DNA of 64,000 nt, from contig NZ_JAQWFR010000005.1 in NCBI RefSeq assembly GCF_029238675.1, forward strand, positions 22,817 to 86,816, given 5' to 3'. The translations under genes were made by a program, and so were the position numbers. The DNA is from Oceanicoccus sp. GTDB lineage: Bacteria; Pseudomonadota; Gammaproteobacteria; Pseudomonadales; Dasaniaceae. Below are positions 28,657-35,917 of the stretch, piece by piece (the first letter of the stretch is position 1; each line of letters begins with the position of its first letter). Under the pieces are notes generated by a model that was not told the DNA's origin, did not search any database, and worked only from the letters and a program-made list of their open reading frames with translations.

Positions 28657-29847
28657 TTAACTATCTAAACCCTGATAGTAATCCATTAGGATTTGAGCGC
28701 ACTCAGGTCGAGAAAACTCAGGCGGTGGTGCAATACCGTTGCCCAGCATTTCACGGACCTTGGTACCTGACAGCAGGATAAAATCATCCTTGCCGTGATC
28801 AGGAGCGTCTTTCATCATAATAACTTTGTCCAGTTTCTTGGAGTAAGCCGTATGGTCAGCGCGGTAGATTTCAATCTCCAGAGCACCTTCAGGGACTTTT
28901 TCATCAAAGATGGTTTGCGCATCAAAGCCGCCGTAGTAGTCGCCAACACCGGCGTGGTCACGGCCGACAATAAAGTGGGTACAACCACAGTTCTGGCGGA
29001 ATACGGCGTGCAGTACCGCTTCACGTGGGCCGGCGTACAACATATCAAAGCCGTAACCGGTGATCATCACCGTATTGGCCGGGAAGTAAACCTCTACCAT
29101 TTTACGGATACAGTTATCGCGCACATCAGCTGGAATATCACCCGGCTTCAATTTACCCAACAGCATATGAATCAGGATACCGTCGCTGCCCAAGTCTTCC
29201 TGCGCCATGCGGCAGAGTTCTTCGTGGGCGCGGTGCATGGGGTTACGGGTTTGGAAGGCTACAGCTTTTTTCCAACCGCGCTCGGTCATTTCGTTGCGAA
29301 TTTCTACCGCGGTGCGGAAGGTATCCGGGAAATCGGTTTGGAAGTAGCTGAAGTTTAGTACCTGGATAGCGCCAGATAGCAGGTTATTGCCCTGCCCTTT
29401 AAAGGCAGCTACACCTGGGTGCTCAGGGTCCAGGGTGCCGAAAATATTCTCAGCCATAAAATCAATTTGCTCATCGCTAACCGTTTCAATCGCATCGATA
29501 TCCATAATGGCCAACACAGGGTTGCCTTCAACATTAGGGTCACGCAGCGCAATCCGCTTGGCATCACCAATAGAGCTGATATCGTTATTAAGGTTAACAA
29601 TGGGCACAGGCCAGAATAAACCGTCGGTGGTGTGCAGATTTTCTGCCACGGCCAAAGAATCGGCCAGGTTCATATAACCGGTTAACGGAGTGAAGTAGCC
29701 AGCGCCCAGCATTACAGCATTGGCGGCGGCGGCAGAACTGACCAGCAGTGAAGGCAGGGTTGCTGCTTCGGCATTCAGGGCGTGGTGTTGTTCAGTATCG
29801 TAGACGAATAATGGTTTTAGCTCGTCTGCACCATGGGGTTTAATCAT
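28657..29847 (-). CDS. sat: sulfate adenylyltransferase (ATP sulfurylase, Sat type)
   Basis: Makes adenosine 5'-phosphosulfate from sulfate and ATP. This is the single-subunit Sat family rather than the CysD/CysN pair of enterics: active-site motifs FQTRNPMHRAHEELCR (QxRN and HxxH) and FIVGRDHAGVGDYYG are clear. The 396-aa protein has no C-terminal APS-kinase domain; that activity is encoded by cysC just upstream. A 35-base gap and shared strand point to a cysC-sat operon for sulfate activation. Confidence 0.95.
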   Translation of the reverse strand: MIKPHGADELKPLFVYDTEQHHALNAEAATLPSLLVSSAAAANAVMLGAGYFTPLTGYMNLADSLAVAENLHTTDGLFWPVPIVNLNNDISSIGDAKRIALRDPNVEGNPVLAIMDIDAIETVSDEQIDFMAENIFGTLDPEHPGVAAFKGQGNNLLSGAIQVLNFSYFQTDFPDTFRTAVEIRNEMTERGWKKAVAFQTRNPMHRAHEELCRMAQEDLGSDGILIHMLLGKLKPGDIPADVRDNCIRKMVEVYFPANTVMITGYGFDMLYAGPREAVLHAVFRQNCGCTHFIVGRDHAGVGDYYGGFDAQTIFDEKVPEGALEIEIYRADHTAYSKKLDKVIMMKDAPDHGKDDFILLSGTKVREMLGNGIAPPPEFSRPECAQILMDYYQGLDS

Positions 29848-29882
29848 TGATCTTTCCTTTTGCTTTTACTTTCGCTTTTAAA

Positions 29883-30500
29883 TTAGGCGGATAAGAGGCC
29901 GCGTTCTTCCAGCAGAGCAAGCAGTACGCTCACTTCCTCTTCCAAAGACATTTCATGACTGTTGAGCACCACTTCTGCGTTTAGAGGCTCTTCGTAGGGG
30001 TCAGAGATACCGGTAAAGTTTGGAATCTCACCGGCGCGGGCTTTCTTATACAAGCCCTTGGGGTCACGGCTTTCGGCCACATCTAATGGGACGTCCACAA
30101 AGACTTCGATAAACTGCATACCAGCAGCTTCGTGGAGTTCTCGGACTAAGTCGCGGTCAGCGCGGTAGGGGCTGACAAAGCTGGACAGGGTAATCACACC
30201 CACATCCACAAACAGTTTGGAAATTTCACCGATGCGGCGAATATTTTCAGTGCGATCTTCAGCGCTAAAGCCCAGGTTTTTGTTGATACCCAGGCGGATA
30301 TTGTCGCCATCAAGTCGGTAGGTCAGTTTGCCTTTGGCGGTCAGGGCCTGCTCAAGGGCTACGGCTACGGTGCTTTTACCGCTGCCGGAAAGGCCGGTAA
30401 ACCAGAGGGTAGCGCCTTTTTGGTTAAGGATTTTGTTACGGTCTTCGCGGGTGACGTCACCCTCGTGCCAGTGGACATTGGTCGCTTTTTGTTCAGTCAT
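29883..30500 (-). CDS. cysC: adenylylsulfate kinase CysC
   Basis: Phosphorylates APS to PAPS for sulfate assimilation or sulfation. The P-loop is LWFTGLSGSGKSTVAVALEQ (about residue 33-52). RLDGDNIRLGINKNLGFSAEDR binds APS, and ISPYR-like SSFVSPYRADRDLVRE plus DPKGLYKKARAGEIPNFTGISDPYE complete the family pattern. At 205 aa it is a stand-alone kinase of normal length. First gene of the cysC-sat pair. Confidence 0.96.
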   Translation of the reverse strand: MTEQKATNVHWHEGDVTREDRNKILNQKGATLWFTGLSGSGKSTVAVALEQALTAKGKLTYRLDGDNIRLGINKNLGFSAEDRTENIRRIGEISKLFVDVGVITLSSFVSPYRADRDLVRELHEAAGMQFIEVFVDVPLDVAESRDPKGLYKKARAGEIPNFTGISDPYEEPLNAEVVLNSHEMSLEEEVSVLLALLEERGLLSA

Positions 30501-30616
30501 GCTATTCTCGGCCCTGGTTTACGGGTTTATTAATCAGCTTGTTAGATTTTTGGGAGCGCGGAGTGTACATGATTTGTCCGTTTATAGCCAAAGCAATGGC
30601 TGTGAATATGCTCCTG

Positions 30617-30799
30617 TCATGCCCCTGTGTAGTAACGAATCAATCCCAGTACCAGTAATAGCATGATGGAGACCATCGCAATACGGGACATTTTTGCCTG
30701 TTGCTGCTCGTCCACCGGCTTGGCATGGCGCTCTGTGAGTTTGACGACAATAAACAGGGCGGCAAATAAAACCCCCAGAACCAATAATAAATTACCCAT
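30617..30799 (-). CDS. small two-helix membrane protein, unknown function
   Basis: A 60-aa protein beginning MGNLLLVLGVLFAALFIVVKL. It has two hydrophobic helices (about 3-20 and 39-56) joined by a charged linker with HAKPVDEQQQAK. A longer frame to 30880 runs into trmH, so the ATG at 30797-30799, one base after the trmH stop, is the likely start; translation is probably coupled to trmH. No family recognised. Confidence 0.6.
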   Translation of the reverse strand: MGNLLLVLGVLFAALFIVVKLTERHAKPVDEQQQAKMSRIAMVSIMLLLVLGLIRYYTGA

Positions 30800-30800
30800 G

Positions 30801-31520
30801 TTACATGTCCCCCTCCAGTTTCTGCTGTCGCCGTTTTGCCAGTATTTCCCGCTTATCCGCATACCAGCCTGAGGCATCAATAATTTCGCCGTCTTCCCTT
30901 AGGGCCGGGTACTCAAAGCGGTGGGTACGGCAAAAGTCGCGGATTTTGGGGTGGGCCCATTCAAAGAATAAGCGGTCGTATTCGGCCGTGTCGATACGTT
31001 GCTGGTCATACAGCCCAGCCAACTGACGCTGGTGGCGAGCTTCGCTAAGGATAATGCCTGCAGCTACGGAGACATTAAAGGATTCCACCATCCCCACCAT
31101 GGGGACAGTGACGTGAATATCCGCTAATGCGCTAGCCTCATCACTGATGCCGTCTTTTTCTGCCCCCATCAGCAGGGCCGTTGGTTTGGTAAAGTCCACT
31201 TCGTGGTAATCCACTGCCTGCCTGGATAAATGCGCCGCCACAATTTGAAAGCCCCGGGCCTTGAGTTCGCCAACCGGGGTTTGCAGTTCACGGTAGCGGT
31301 GGACTTTGACATAGCGATGGCTGCCCAGCGCGGTACCGCGAAATGAGTGGTAGTCTTTATCACCAATCACGCAGTGTACATCCCCTACTCCCACGGCGTC
31401 GGCGGTGCGGACTATGGCTGAGAGGTTGCGGCCTTTATGAACGTAATCGGTTAATACGGTTAAGTCCGGCTGGCGTTTATCCAGGGTGGCGCATAGGCGG
31501 TTAAAACGTTCTGGGGTCAT
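30801..31520 (-). CDS. trmH: tRNA (guanosine(18)-2'-O)-methyltransferase TrmH
   Basis: SPOUT-class enzyme that 2'-O-methylates G18 in the tRNA D-loop. The N-terminal TrmH signature VLTDYVHKGRNLSAIVRTADAVGV is followed by SPOUT motif 2 LLMGAEKDGISDEA and motif 3 VPMVGMVESFNVSVAAGIIL (trefoil knot, SAM binding), with a basic C-terminal tail. It is 239 aa. It lies 12 bases downstream of a CvfB-like gene. Confidence 0.94.
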   Translation of the reverse strand: MTPERFNRLCATLDKRQPDLTVLTDYVHKGRNLSAIVRTADAVGVGDVHCVIGDKDYHSFRGTALGSHRYVKVHRYRELQTPVGELKARGFQIVAAHLSRQAVDYHEVDFTKPTALLMGAEKDGISDEASALADIHVTVPMVGMVESFNVSVAAGIILSEARHQRQLAGLYDQQRIDTAEYDRLFFEWAHPKIRDFCRTHRFEYPALREDGEIIDASGWYADKREILAKRRQQKLEGDM

Positions 31521-31532
31521 GGGGCAGTAGCA

Positions 31533-32363
31533 CTAGCCCAACAGGCGAATGCCTTTCTCCTCGATAGCTATGCGGCGTTGTTTATACAGCGCTCCAATCG
31601 CTTTTTTATACACTTTTTTACTGATTTTAAACACTGAGCGAATAGTTTCCGGCGAGCTTTTGTCGGTAATCATTAAGTAGCCGTCGTGCTCTTTAAGTAC
31701 TTCAAGAATTTGCCCAGCCACACCAGAGATTTTTTCATAGCCCGGTTGGGTCAGGGTAATATCCAGCCGGTTATCATCACGCACTCGTTTTACATAGCCA
31801 GAAATTCGGTCGCCTTTGTTAAGCGGCTGGAAAACTTCGTTGCTATAGAGCATACCCCAATAGGCGCTATCAACAATGGCTTTAAAACCCAGCTCGGTTT
31901 TATCGGCAACCATCAGGTCAACCTCCTGACCCACGGTATAGCCGGTAGTTTCTTCCTTCAGGTATTTATCAATACGGGATGAGGCCGCTAAACGGTTGCT
32001 GTTATCCAGATAGACTTTAACCAGTACGCGTTTCCCCTCTACCGGAGGAAATTTCTGTTGTGCAAAAGGCAGTAGTAAATCTTTGGGCAAGCCCCAGTCG
32101 AGAAAGGCCCCTACTTTGTTGATCTCAACCACTTTAAGCCAGGCAAAGTCACCTTCGCAGGCATGGGGAGTATCGGTGGTGGCGATTAATCTATCATCCG
32201 AATCAAGATAGATAAAAACCGTTAGATTATCACCCAGCTGGGCCTGGTCTTTAAGAAAGCGCTGGGGTAACAGGATTTGCCCAAAATCACCGCCATCCAG
32301 AAACACGCCAACATCGCTATCTTTTACGATTTCGAGTTGATTAAATTGTCCGATGGCAACCAT
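31533..32363 (-). CDS. S1-domain RNA-binding protein, CvfB family
   Basis: 276-aa protein related to Staphylococcus CvfB and Bacillus YitL. It has consecutive S1/OB-fold modules (about 1-65, GVFLDGGDFGQILLPQRF; 66-130, GAFLDWGLPKDLLLPFAQQ; 140-210) and a C-terminal winged helix (LMITDKSSPETIRSVFKISKKVYKKAIGALYKQRRI). CvfB binds RNA and affects virulence gene expression in Staphylococcus; the role here is inferred only from the fold. It may be cotranscribed with trmH, another RNA-related gene. Confidence 0.88.
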   Translation of the reverse strand: MVAIGQFNQLEIVKDSDVGVFLDGGDFGQILLPQRFLKDQAQLGDNLTVFIYLDSDDRLIATTDTPHACEGDFAWLKVVEINKVGAFLDWGLPKDLLLPFAQQKFPPVEGKRVLVKVYLDNSNRLAASSRIDKYLKEETTGYTVGQEVDLMVADKTELGFKAIVDSAYWGMLYSNEVFQPLNKGDRISGYVKRVRDDNRLDITLTQPGYEKISGVAGQILEVLKEHDGYLMITDKSSPETIRSVFKISKKVYKKAIGALYKQRRIAIEEKGIRLLG

Positions 32364-32383
32364 GGGTTTTGACCTGTGTGTGA

Positions 32384-32686
32384 TTACACTTCGTAATCGA
32401 TTAAGCGACGTTCGCTGATAATGCTTTTAATAAAAGGCAGTACGGCTTTATGCTCGGGGTGGCCGGCATAGACTTCCAGGGCCTCCCGTGATTCAAACTC
32501 TGAGTATAGCGCCATATCGGCGGAGTCGGGGCTTTCGGAAAAATCCACCCCCACTTCTACTTTGATCAAGCCAGGAATTTTACCATTCATACCTTCAATC
32601 AGGGCTTTAGCCTGGGCAATGCTTTCGGCTTTGCTGCGACCCTCTACGCCCTCTTCAATCTTAAATAGCAGTATATGTTTTATCAC
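32384..32686 (-). CDS. Dabb family (stress-responsive alpha/beta barrel) protein
   Basis: 100-aa dimeric ferredoxin-like protein. The start MIKHILLFKIEEGVEG and the middle GVDFSESPDSADMALYSEFESREALEVYAGHPEHKAV match the Dabb domain (Pfam PF07876) closely. Function in bacteria is undefined. It lies between cvfB-like and rdgC genes on the same strand. Confidence 0.88.
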   Translation of the reverse strand: MIKHILLFKIEEGVEGRSKAESIAQAKALIEGMNGKIPGLIKVEVGVDFSESPDSADMALYSEFESREALEVYAGHPEHKAVLPFIKSIISERRLIDYEV

Positions 32687-32712
32687 TATAAGTCCTCTGT
32701 TGCTTTCTAGCG

Positions 32713-33636
32713 CTAAGCCGCTTTTACCGCATCCTGGTTTTCACCACCAAAGATTTCAATCACCGCTGAGATTAAGGCGGCCAGTTCCAGTGTCATAATG
32801 GAGAAGTCGACATCAAACTGTTCCGCCGCATCATGGGCATCTACCTGGTTAGCTTTTTCCTGGATAATATCATCGAAGGTCAGACGCTTTATGGCCAGGG
32901 CATCATCCACTACAAACTCAATACCACCACTAAAGCTTAAACCGAGTTTGCTAACGTACATACCAGCCTTAATATGATTGTTAATTTCGGTGGAAGTCAG
33001 ATCCTGGTGTTTGCAACGAATCACACCGCCTTCATCGGTAGGATCTTTTAATTCACACTCATGACCAAACTCGAAATTTTTCGGTGCATGGCCGGTTTTC
33101 AACCAGGAGGTCATGGCGTGCTGGGGAATATTATTCGCCGTTACTGGAATCACAGGCACACTGCCAATACTTTCCCGCAGGGTGCTAATCAGTTCTTCGG
33201 CCTTTTTGCTGGAGGCGCTGTTAACGACTAACAGTCCTTCTTTGGGGGCGATATAAGCAAACTGTAATGAAGAGCGGGCAAAGGCTTTTGGCAATAACTC
33301 AAAGGTAATTTCTTCTTTGAGGTTCATCCGTTCTTTACGACCTACTGAACGGCCTTCCTGAGTTTGTATGGCCAGGGCTTTTTCAGCCACTTGCTCATTC
33401 ACTACGGAGGCAGGTAGTACTTTGTCCTGCTTTTTTGCACAGAGCATAATATAGCCACCGGCGGCATGAACAAATTCAGTACCGTGATGCCCTAGAGGGG
33501 GCACCCAACCATATTGGGATAAGTCCTGGCTACCGCAGGGCTTGAAGGCATATTGTTCAAGTTGTTCACCTAGCTCTTCGGGAGTTAGCTCGAAGGGTTT
33601 GGTGAAGCGGTAGACTTGTAAATTTTTAAACCACAT
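32713..33636 (-). CDS. rdgC: recombination-associated protein RdgC
   Basis: Ring-shaped DNA-binding protein that limits RecA filament formation and is associated with the nucleoid. The N-terminus MWFKNLQVYRFTKPFELTPEELGEQL, CGSQDLSQYGWVPPLG, and GHECELKDPTDEGGVIRCKHQDL match the family. Its 307 aa is normal. A REP-like element lies directly upstream, between rdgC and the FKBP gene. Confidence 0.96.
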   Translation of the reverse strand: MWFKNLQVYRFTKPFELTPEELGEQLEQYAFKPCGSQDLSQYGWVPPLGHHGTEFVHAAGGYIMLCAKKQDKVLPASVVNEQVAEKALAIQTQEGRSVGRKERMNLKEEITFELLPKAFARSSLQFAYIAPKEGLLVVNSASSKKAEELISTLRESIGSVPVIPVTANNIPQHAMTSWLKTGHAPKNFEFGHECELKDPTDEGGVIRCKHQDLTSTEINNHIKAGMYVSKLGLSFSGGIEFVVDDALAIKRLTFDDIIQEKANQVDAHDAAEQFDVDFSIMTLELAALISAVIEIFGGENQDAVKAA

Positions 33637-33659
33637 CTTTATTTAATTCCTACAAAGAC

Positions 33660-33764
33660 CCGTCATTCCCGCGAAGGCGGGAACCCAGCGCTGTAGATTT
33701 CCGCGTACGCGGAAATAACAGCATAAGCATGCAGGCTGGATTCCCGCCTTCGCGGGAATGACGG
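33660..33764. repeat. REP/MITE-like palindromic element, full form
   Basis: 105-bp nested palindrome. Outer arms begin CCGTCATTCCCGCGAAGGCG and end CGCGGGAATGACGG. An inner hairpin TTTCCGCGTACGCGGAAA sits on the left side, followed by AACAGCATAAGCATGCAGG. It lies between rdgC and the FKBP gene. Confidence 0.88.
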
Positions 33765-33774
33765 GGGCTGGCGT

Positions 33775-34395
33775 CTAGCTAACGATATCAATCAATTCGA
33801 CGTCAAAGACTAATGTCGCATAAGGCCCAATAGCACCACCGGCACCACGCTCACCATAAGCCAACTGATAAGGCAGATATAAACGCCATTTAGAACCCAC
33901 ACCCATCATTTGCAGGGCTTCAGTCCAACCGGCAATCACACCATTAACAGGGAATTCCGCTGGCTCACCGCGATCAACAGAGCTGTCAAAAACAGTGCCG
34001 TCGACTAAAGTACCGTGGTAATGAGTACGAACAGTAGAAGTTGCAACCGGCTTTTCGCCATCGCCTGCTACCAGTACTTCATACTGCATACCGCTTTCAG
34101 TAACAGTCACTTCATCGCGCTTGGCGTTGTCGGCTAAAAAGGCTTCCCCTTCGGCGGACATTTCTTTTGATTGTTCAGCCTCCTTAGCTTGCATGCGCGC
34201 ATTGATTTCTTCATAGGCTGCACTGAGTAACTCAGTCTCAACAGCACTGGGCACACCGTTAAGAGCGTCTCTAACACCTTCAACCACGGCATCCATCTCA
34301 ATACCATCAAAAGGGTTGCCCGCTAGCTGGTCGCCCATTTGGCGGCCCACACCGTAGCTGACGCGTTGTTCTACTGTTGTATATTTCTCAGACAT
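33775..34395 (-). CDS. FKBP-type peptidyl-prolyl isomerase (FklB/FkpA-like)
   Basis: Proline isomerase with an N-terminal dimerisation region (about 1-95: EQRVSYGVGRQMGDQLAGNPFDGIEMDAVVEGV) and a C-terminal FKBP domain (VRTHYHGTLVDGTVFDSSVDRG, FPVNGVIAGWTEALQMMGVGSKWRLYLPYQLAYG). No signal peptide is seen with the ATG at 34395 (206 aa), so a cytoplasmic FklB-like form is likely. A longer frame to 34521 reads through the promoter region and looks non-coding. Confidence 0.91.
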   Translation of the reverse strand: MSEKYTTVEQRVSYGVGRQMGDQLAGNPFDGIEMDAVVEGVRDALNGVPSAVETELLSAAYEEINARMQAKEAEQSKEMSAEGEAFLADNAKRDEVTVTESGMQYEVLVAGDGEKPVATSTVRTHYHGTLVDGTVFDSSVDRGEPAEFPVNGVIAGWTEALQMMGVGSKWRLYLPYQLAYGERGAGGAIGPYATLVFDVELIDIVS

Positions 34396-34525
34396 AAGTT
34401 TCACTTCACCGGATATTAAAAAGGCGCGCATTCTAGCATAAAGCCTGTGGCGATAAACCCGAATTGTGGACCAGCCAGCATAATCGGCCGCCATCAACTC
34501 TGGGCGAGGCATAGCGGCCATTGTC

Positions 34526-34534
34526 TGCTATGAT
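34526..34534 (+). promoter_or_regulatory. candidate extended -10 promoter
   Basis: TGC followed by TATGAT (34529-34534) fits an extended -10 element, 29 bases before the GTG start of the small gene at 34564. The -35 at a 17-base spacer (GAGGCA) is weak. Confidence 0.4.
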
Positions 34535-34563
34535 GACCTAATGCCCTTTAAAAGACCCTCTCC

Positions 34564-34887
34564 GTGAAAAAAATTATCTCTAAAGCCGATATTCGTAATG
34601 ATATGGAAAAACAAATTGCCGACTTCCTTAAAAAAGGCGGCGAGGTGGCGGAAATTGAACGGGGAATTAGTGGCAGGGAAAATCCCAACGGGCCATTAAA
34701 GCCCGACGGCACTGCTTTTCAACAACCCAAACAAGGCCGCACTTATGTACCTGAGGTGATTGCTGCCATTGATGCACGGCGCAATAAGAAGCTGGAAAAA
34801 CCCAAGCCCAGTATTCGCCGGCCGCGAAAGAAAATTATTTATGATGATTTTGGTGAACCATTGCGCGAAGTTTGGGTGGATGAGTAA
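34564..34887 (+). CDS. small basic conserved protein with FLxxGGxVxEIE motif
   Basis: 107-aa hypothetical protein starting at a GTG. The N-terminal helix contains DMEKQIADFLKKGGEVAEIERG. A Pro/Gly-rich linker follows (GRENPNGPLKPDG, RTYVPEVIAAIDARR), then a strongly basic stretch KPKPSIRRPRKK and the ending IYDDFGEPLREVWVDE. The FLKKGGEVAEIE segment resembles the region I recall in the Pseudomonas slow-growth transcription factor SutA (FLSRGGKVQEIE), but the rest differs, so no orthology is claimed. The basic stretch would suit nucleic-acid contact. It has its own candidate promoter and is divergent from the FKBP gene. Confidence 0.62.
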   Translation: MKKIISKADIRNDMEKQIADFLKKGGEVAEIERGISGRENPNGPLKPDGTAFQQPKQGRTYVPEVIAAIDARRNKKLEKPKPSIRRPRKKIIYDDFGEPLREVWVDE

Positions 34888-35004
34888 TCCATACACCGCC
34901 CTATATCATAGGGTATGAGCCAGCCTGCCTGGTTGAAACATCAAAATACGCCTATCCAATTGATTTTATTACGTATTCCCCCCCTTTTTAAGTGACTTCT
35001 TAAA

Positions 35005-35080
35005 CTATTCCCTAACTATTCCCTAACTATTCCCTAACTATTCCCTAACTATTCCCAACCATCCCCAACCATCCCTAAAT
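35005..35080. repeat. 11-bp tandem repeat, C-rich on plus strand
   Basis: Five head-to-tail copies of CTATTCCCTAA (the fifth slightly changed), beginning at 35005, 35016, 35027, 35038 and 35049. Two shorter degenerate units (CATCCCCAAC, CATCCCTAAAT) follow. The stretch has seven C3-4 tracts at 6-8 base spacing, so the minus strand can in principle fold a G-quadruplex. It lies in a 370-base gap with no gene. Confidence 0.9.
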
Positions 35081-35159
35081 CGCCACTGCTCGAGACAAGT
35101 GACTAAAAATCTCACTTTTTTTCACAAATAGACTTGCGAGATAAACAAAGCCCACTAAA

Positions 35160-35175
35160 CTGTATAGTTATACAG
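35160..35175. promoter_or_regulatory. LexA (SOS) box upstream of the 86-aa gene
   Basis: CTGTATAGTTATACAG fits the gammaproteobacterial LexA consensus CTGT-N8-ACAG, with the extended flanks AA and TA also matching. It lies 81 bases before the start codon at 35257 with no other gene nearby. The same motif class precedes dinB at 49261. Confidence 0.8.
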
Positions 35176-35256
35176 TACTGGTCATTGATACAGACATGCT
35201 GATCGATACAGTACTTACCTGATTTATTAAACCGAACAGAAAACAGCAGAGAGAAG

Positions 35257-35517
35257 ATGATGATGAACTCAGCCAGCAACAGCGTATTTACCCAGGTCGA
35301 CTACCGTCAGTTTCGCCAGCACCTCGCGGATATCACCACTAATGCCGTTAAGGGTAAAGGTTACGAAACAGCCATCTATGACCGCAAAGGTGATATTCAG
35401 GCGATTGTTCACGCCGCCTCTATTGATACCAACGGCCGCTGCTACCCTGCGGAATACTTTATTCGCACATCGGCTATACCGGCTGTTGCTGAACTTGATT
35501 GGCAATACGCCGCTTAA
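35257..35517 (+). CDS. putative SOS-controlled small protein with Phd/YefM-like pattern
   Basis: 86-aa protein of unknown function. The pattern DYRQFRQHLADITTNAVKG...ETAIYDRKGDIQAIVHAAS resembles the N-terminal fold of Phd/YefM antitoxins (R/L-A helix, then strand, R-x-G turn, A-I-V strand). This is pattern recognition, not a confirmed family. No RelE/Doc/Fic-type toxin follows. Three ATGs begin the frame after the purine-rich AGAGAGAAG ribosome site. The LexA box upstream implies DNA-damage induction. A perfect 26-base palindrome follows the stop. Confidence 0.62.
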   Translation: MMMNSASNSVFTQVDYRQFRQHLADITTNAVKGKGYETAIYDRKGDIQAIVHAASIDTNGRCYPAEYFIRTSAIPAVAELDWQYAA

Positions 35518-35526
35518 CTCCCTCCT

Positions 35527-35552
35527 GTAGGGTGGATTGCAATCCACCCTAC
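35527..35552. repeat. perfect 26-bp palindrome
   Basis: GTAGGGTGGATTG followed directly by its exact reverse complement, 9 bases after the stop of the 86-aa gene. It could form a hairpin that ends the transcript, although no T-run follows. The sequence resembles a GTAGGGTGGATT-type motif that recurs in many proteobacterial genomes. Confidence 0.75.
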
Positions 35553-35578
35553 CCCCTCCCCAGTTGGCCCCAAACTTA

Positions 35579-35587
35579 TGCTATGAT
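35579..35587 (+). promoter_or_regulatory. candidate extended -10 promoter for the 94-aa gene
   Basis: TGC-TATGAT (TATGAT at 35582-35587) fits an extended -10, 36 bases before ATG 35624. It is almost identical to the element at 34526. No good -35 was seen. Confidence 0.4.
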
Positions 35588-35623
35588 GCCGCCTCTTTAA
35601 AACAGGCCAAATCAGACCCCATT

Positions 35624-35908
35624 ATGTATGTATTCTCCGTCAATGCCCGCACCCCCAAAGCTTTAGAAGGTTTTGCCAAAGGCGCTGAAGTACCCTTTAT
35701 TATCTATATCAATTTCAAAGACCTGTTTGGTGCCGAGCAACTGTGCCAGATTTATTTAAAACAACAGGGCTTTGAAAGACCCGCGATTGAAAAAAGAAAA
35801 TTGATTGAAGATAAATTTCTTGTTGACCAAAAACTCATTGCAGCCGACCCAGCCCTGAAAGAAGCGCTATCTACTGGTTACTCTATTCAAATCTTTAGCT
35901 CCCACTAA
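35624..35908 (+). CDS. hypothetical protein, 94 aa
   Basis: Small soluble protein of unknown function that starts at ATG 35624 (MYVFSVNARTPKALEGF). The longer frame from a TTG at 35537 would begin inside a perfect palindrome and is not credited. Mixed alpha/beta composition is suggested by VPFIIYINFKDLFG and a charged helix KRKLIEDKFLVDQKLIAADPALKEAL; no signal peptide or membrane span. It lies 9 bases before the NdpA/YejK gene, so cotranscription is likely. No family recognised. Confidence 0.62.
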   Translation: MYVFSVNARTPKALEGFAKGAEVPFIIYINFKDLFGAEQLCQIYLKQQGFERPAIEKRKLIEDKFLVDQKLIAADPALKEALSTGYSIQIFSSH

Positions 35909-35917
35909 AACAATACC

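Noticed and set aside
35005..35080. CRISPR array or replication-origin iterons
   Set aside because: No spacers, units of 11 bp, no rep or cas gene nearby; origin function cannot be supported from sequence.
35537..35908. 123-aa version of the small gene before ndpA
   Set aside because: Would start at a TTG inside a perfect palindrome; ATG 35624 has a promoter in front.
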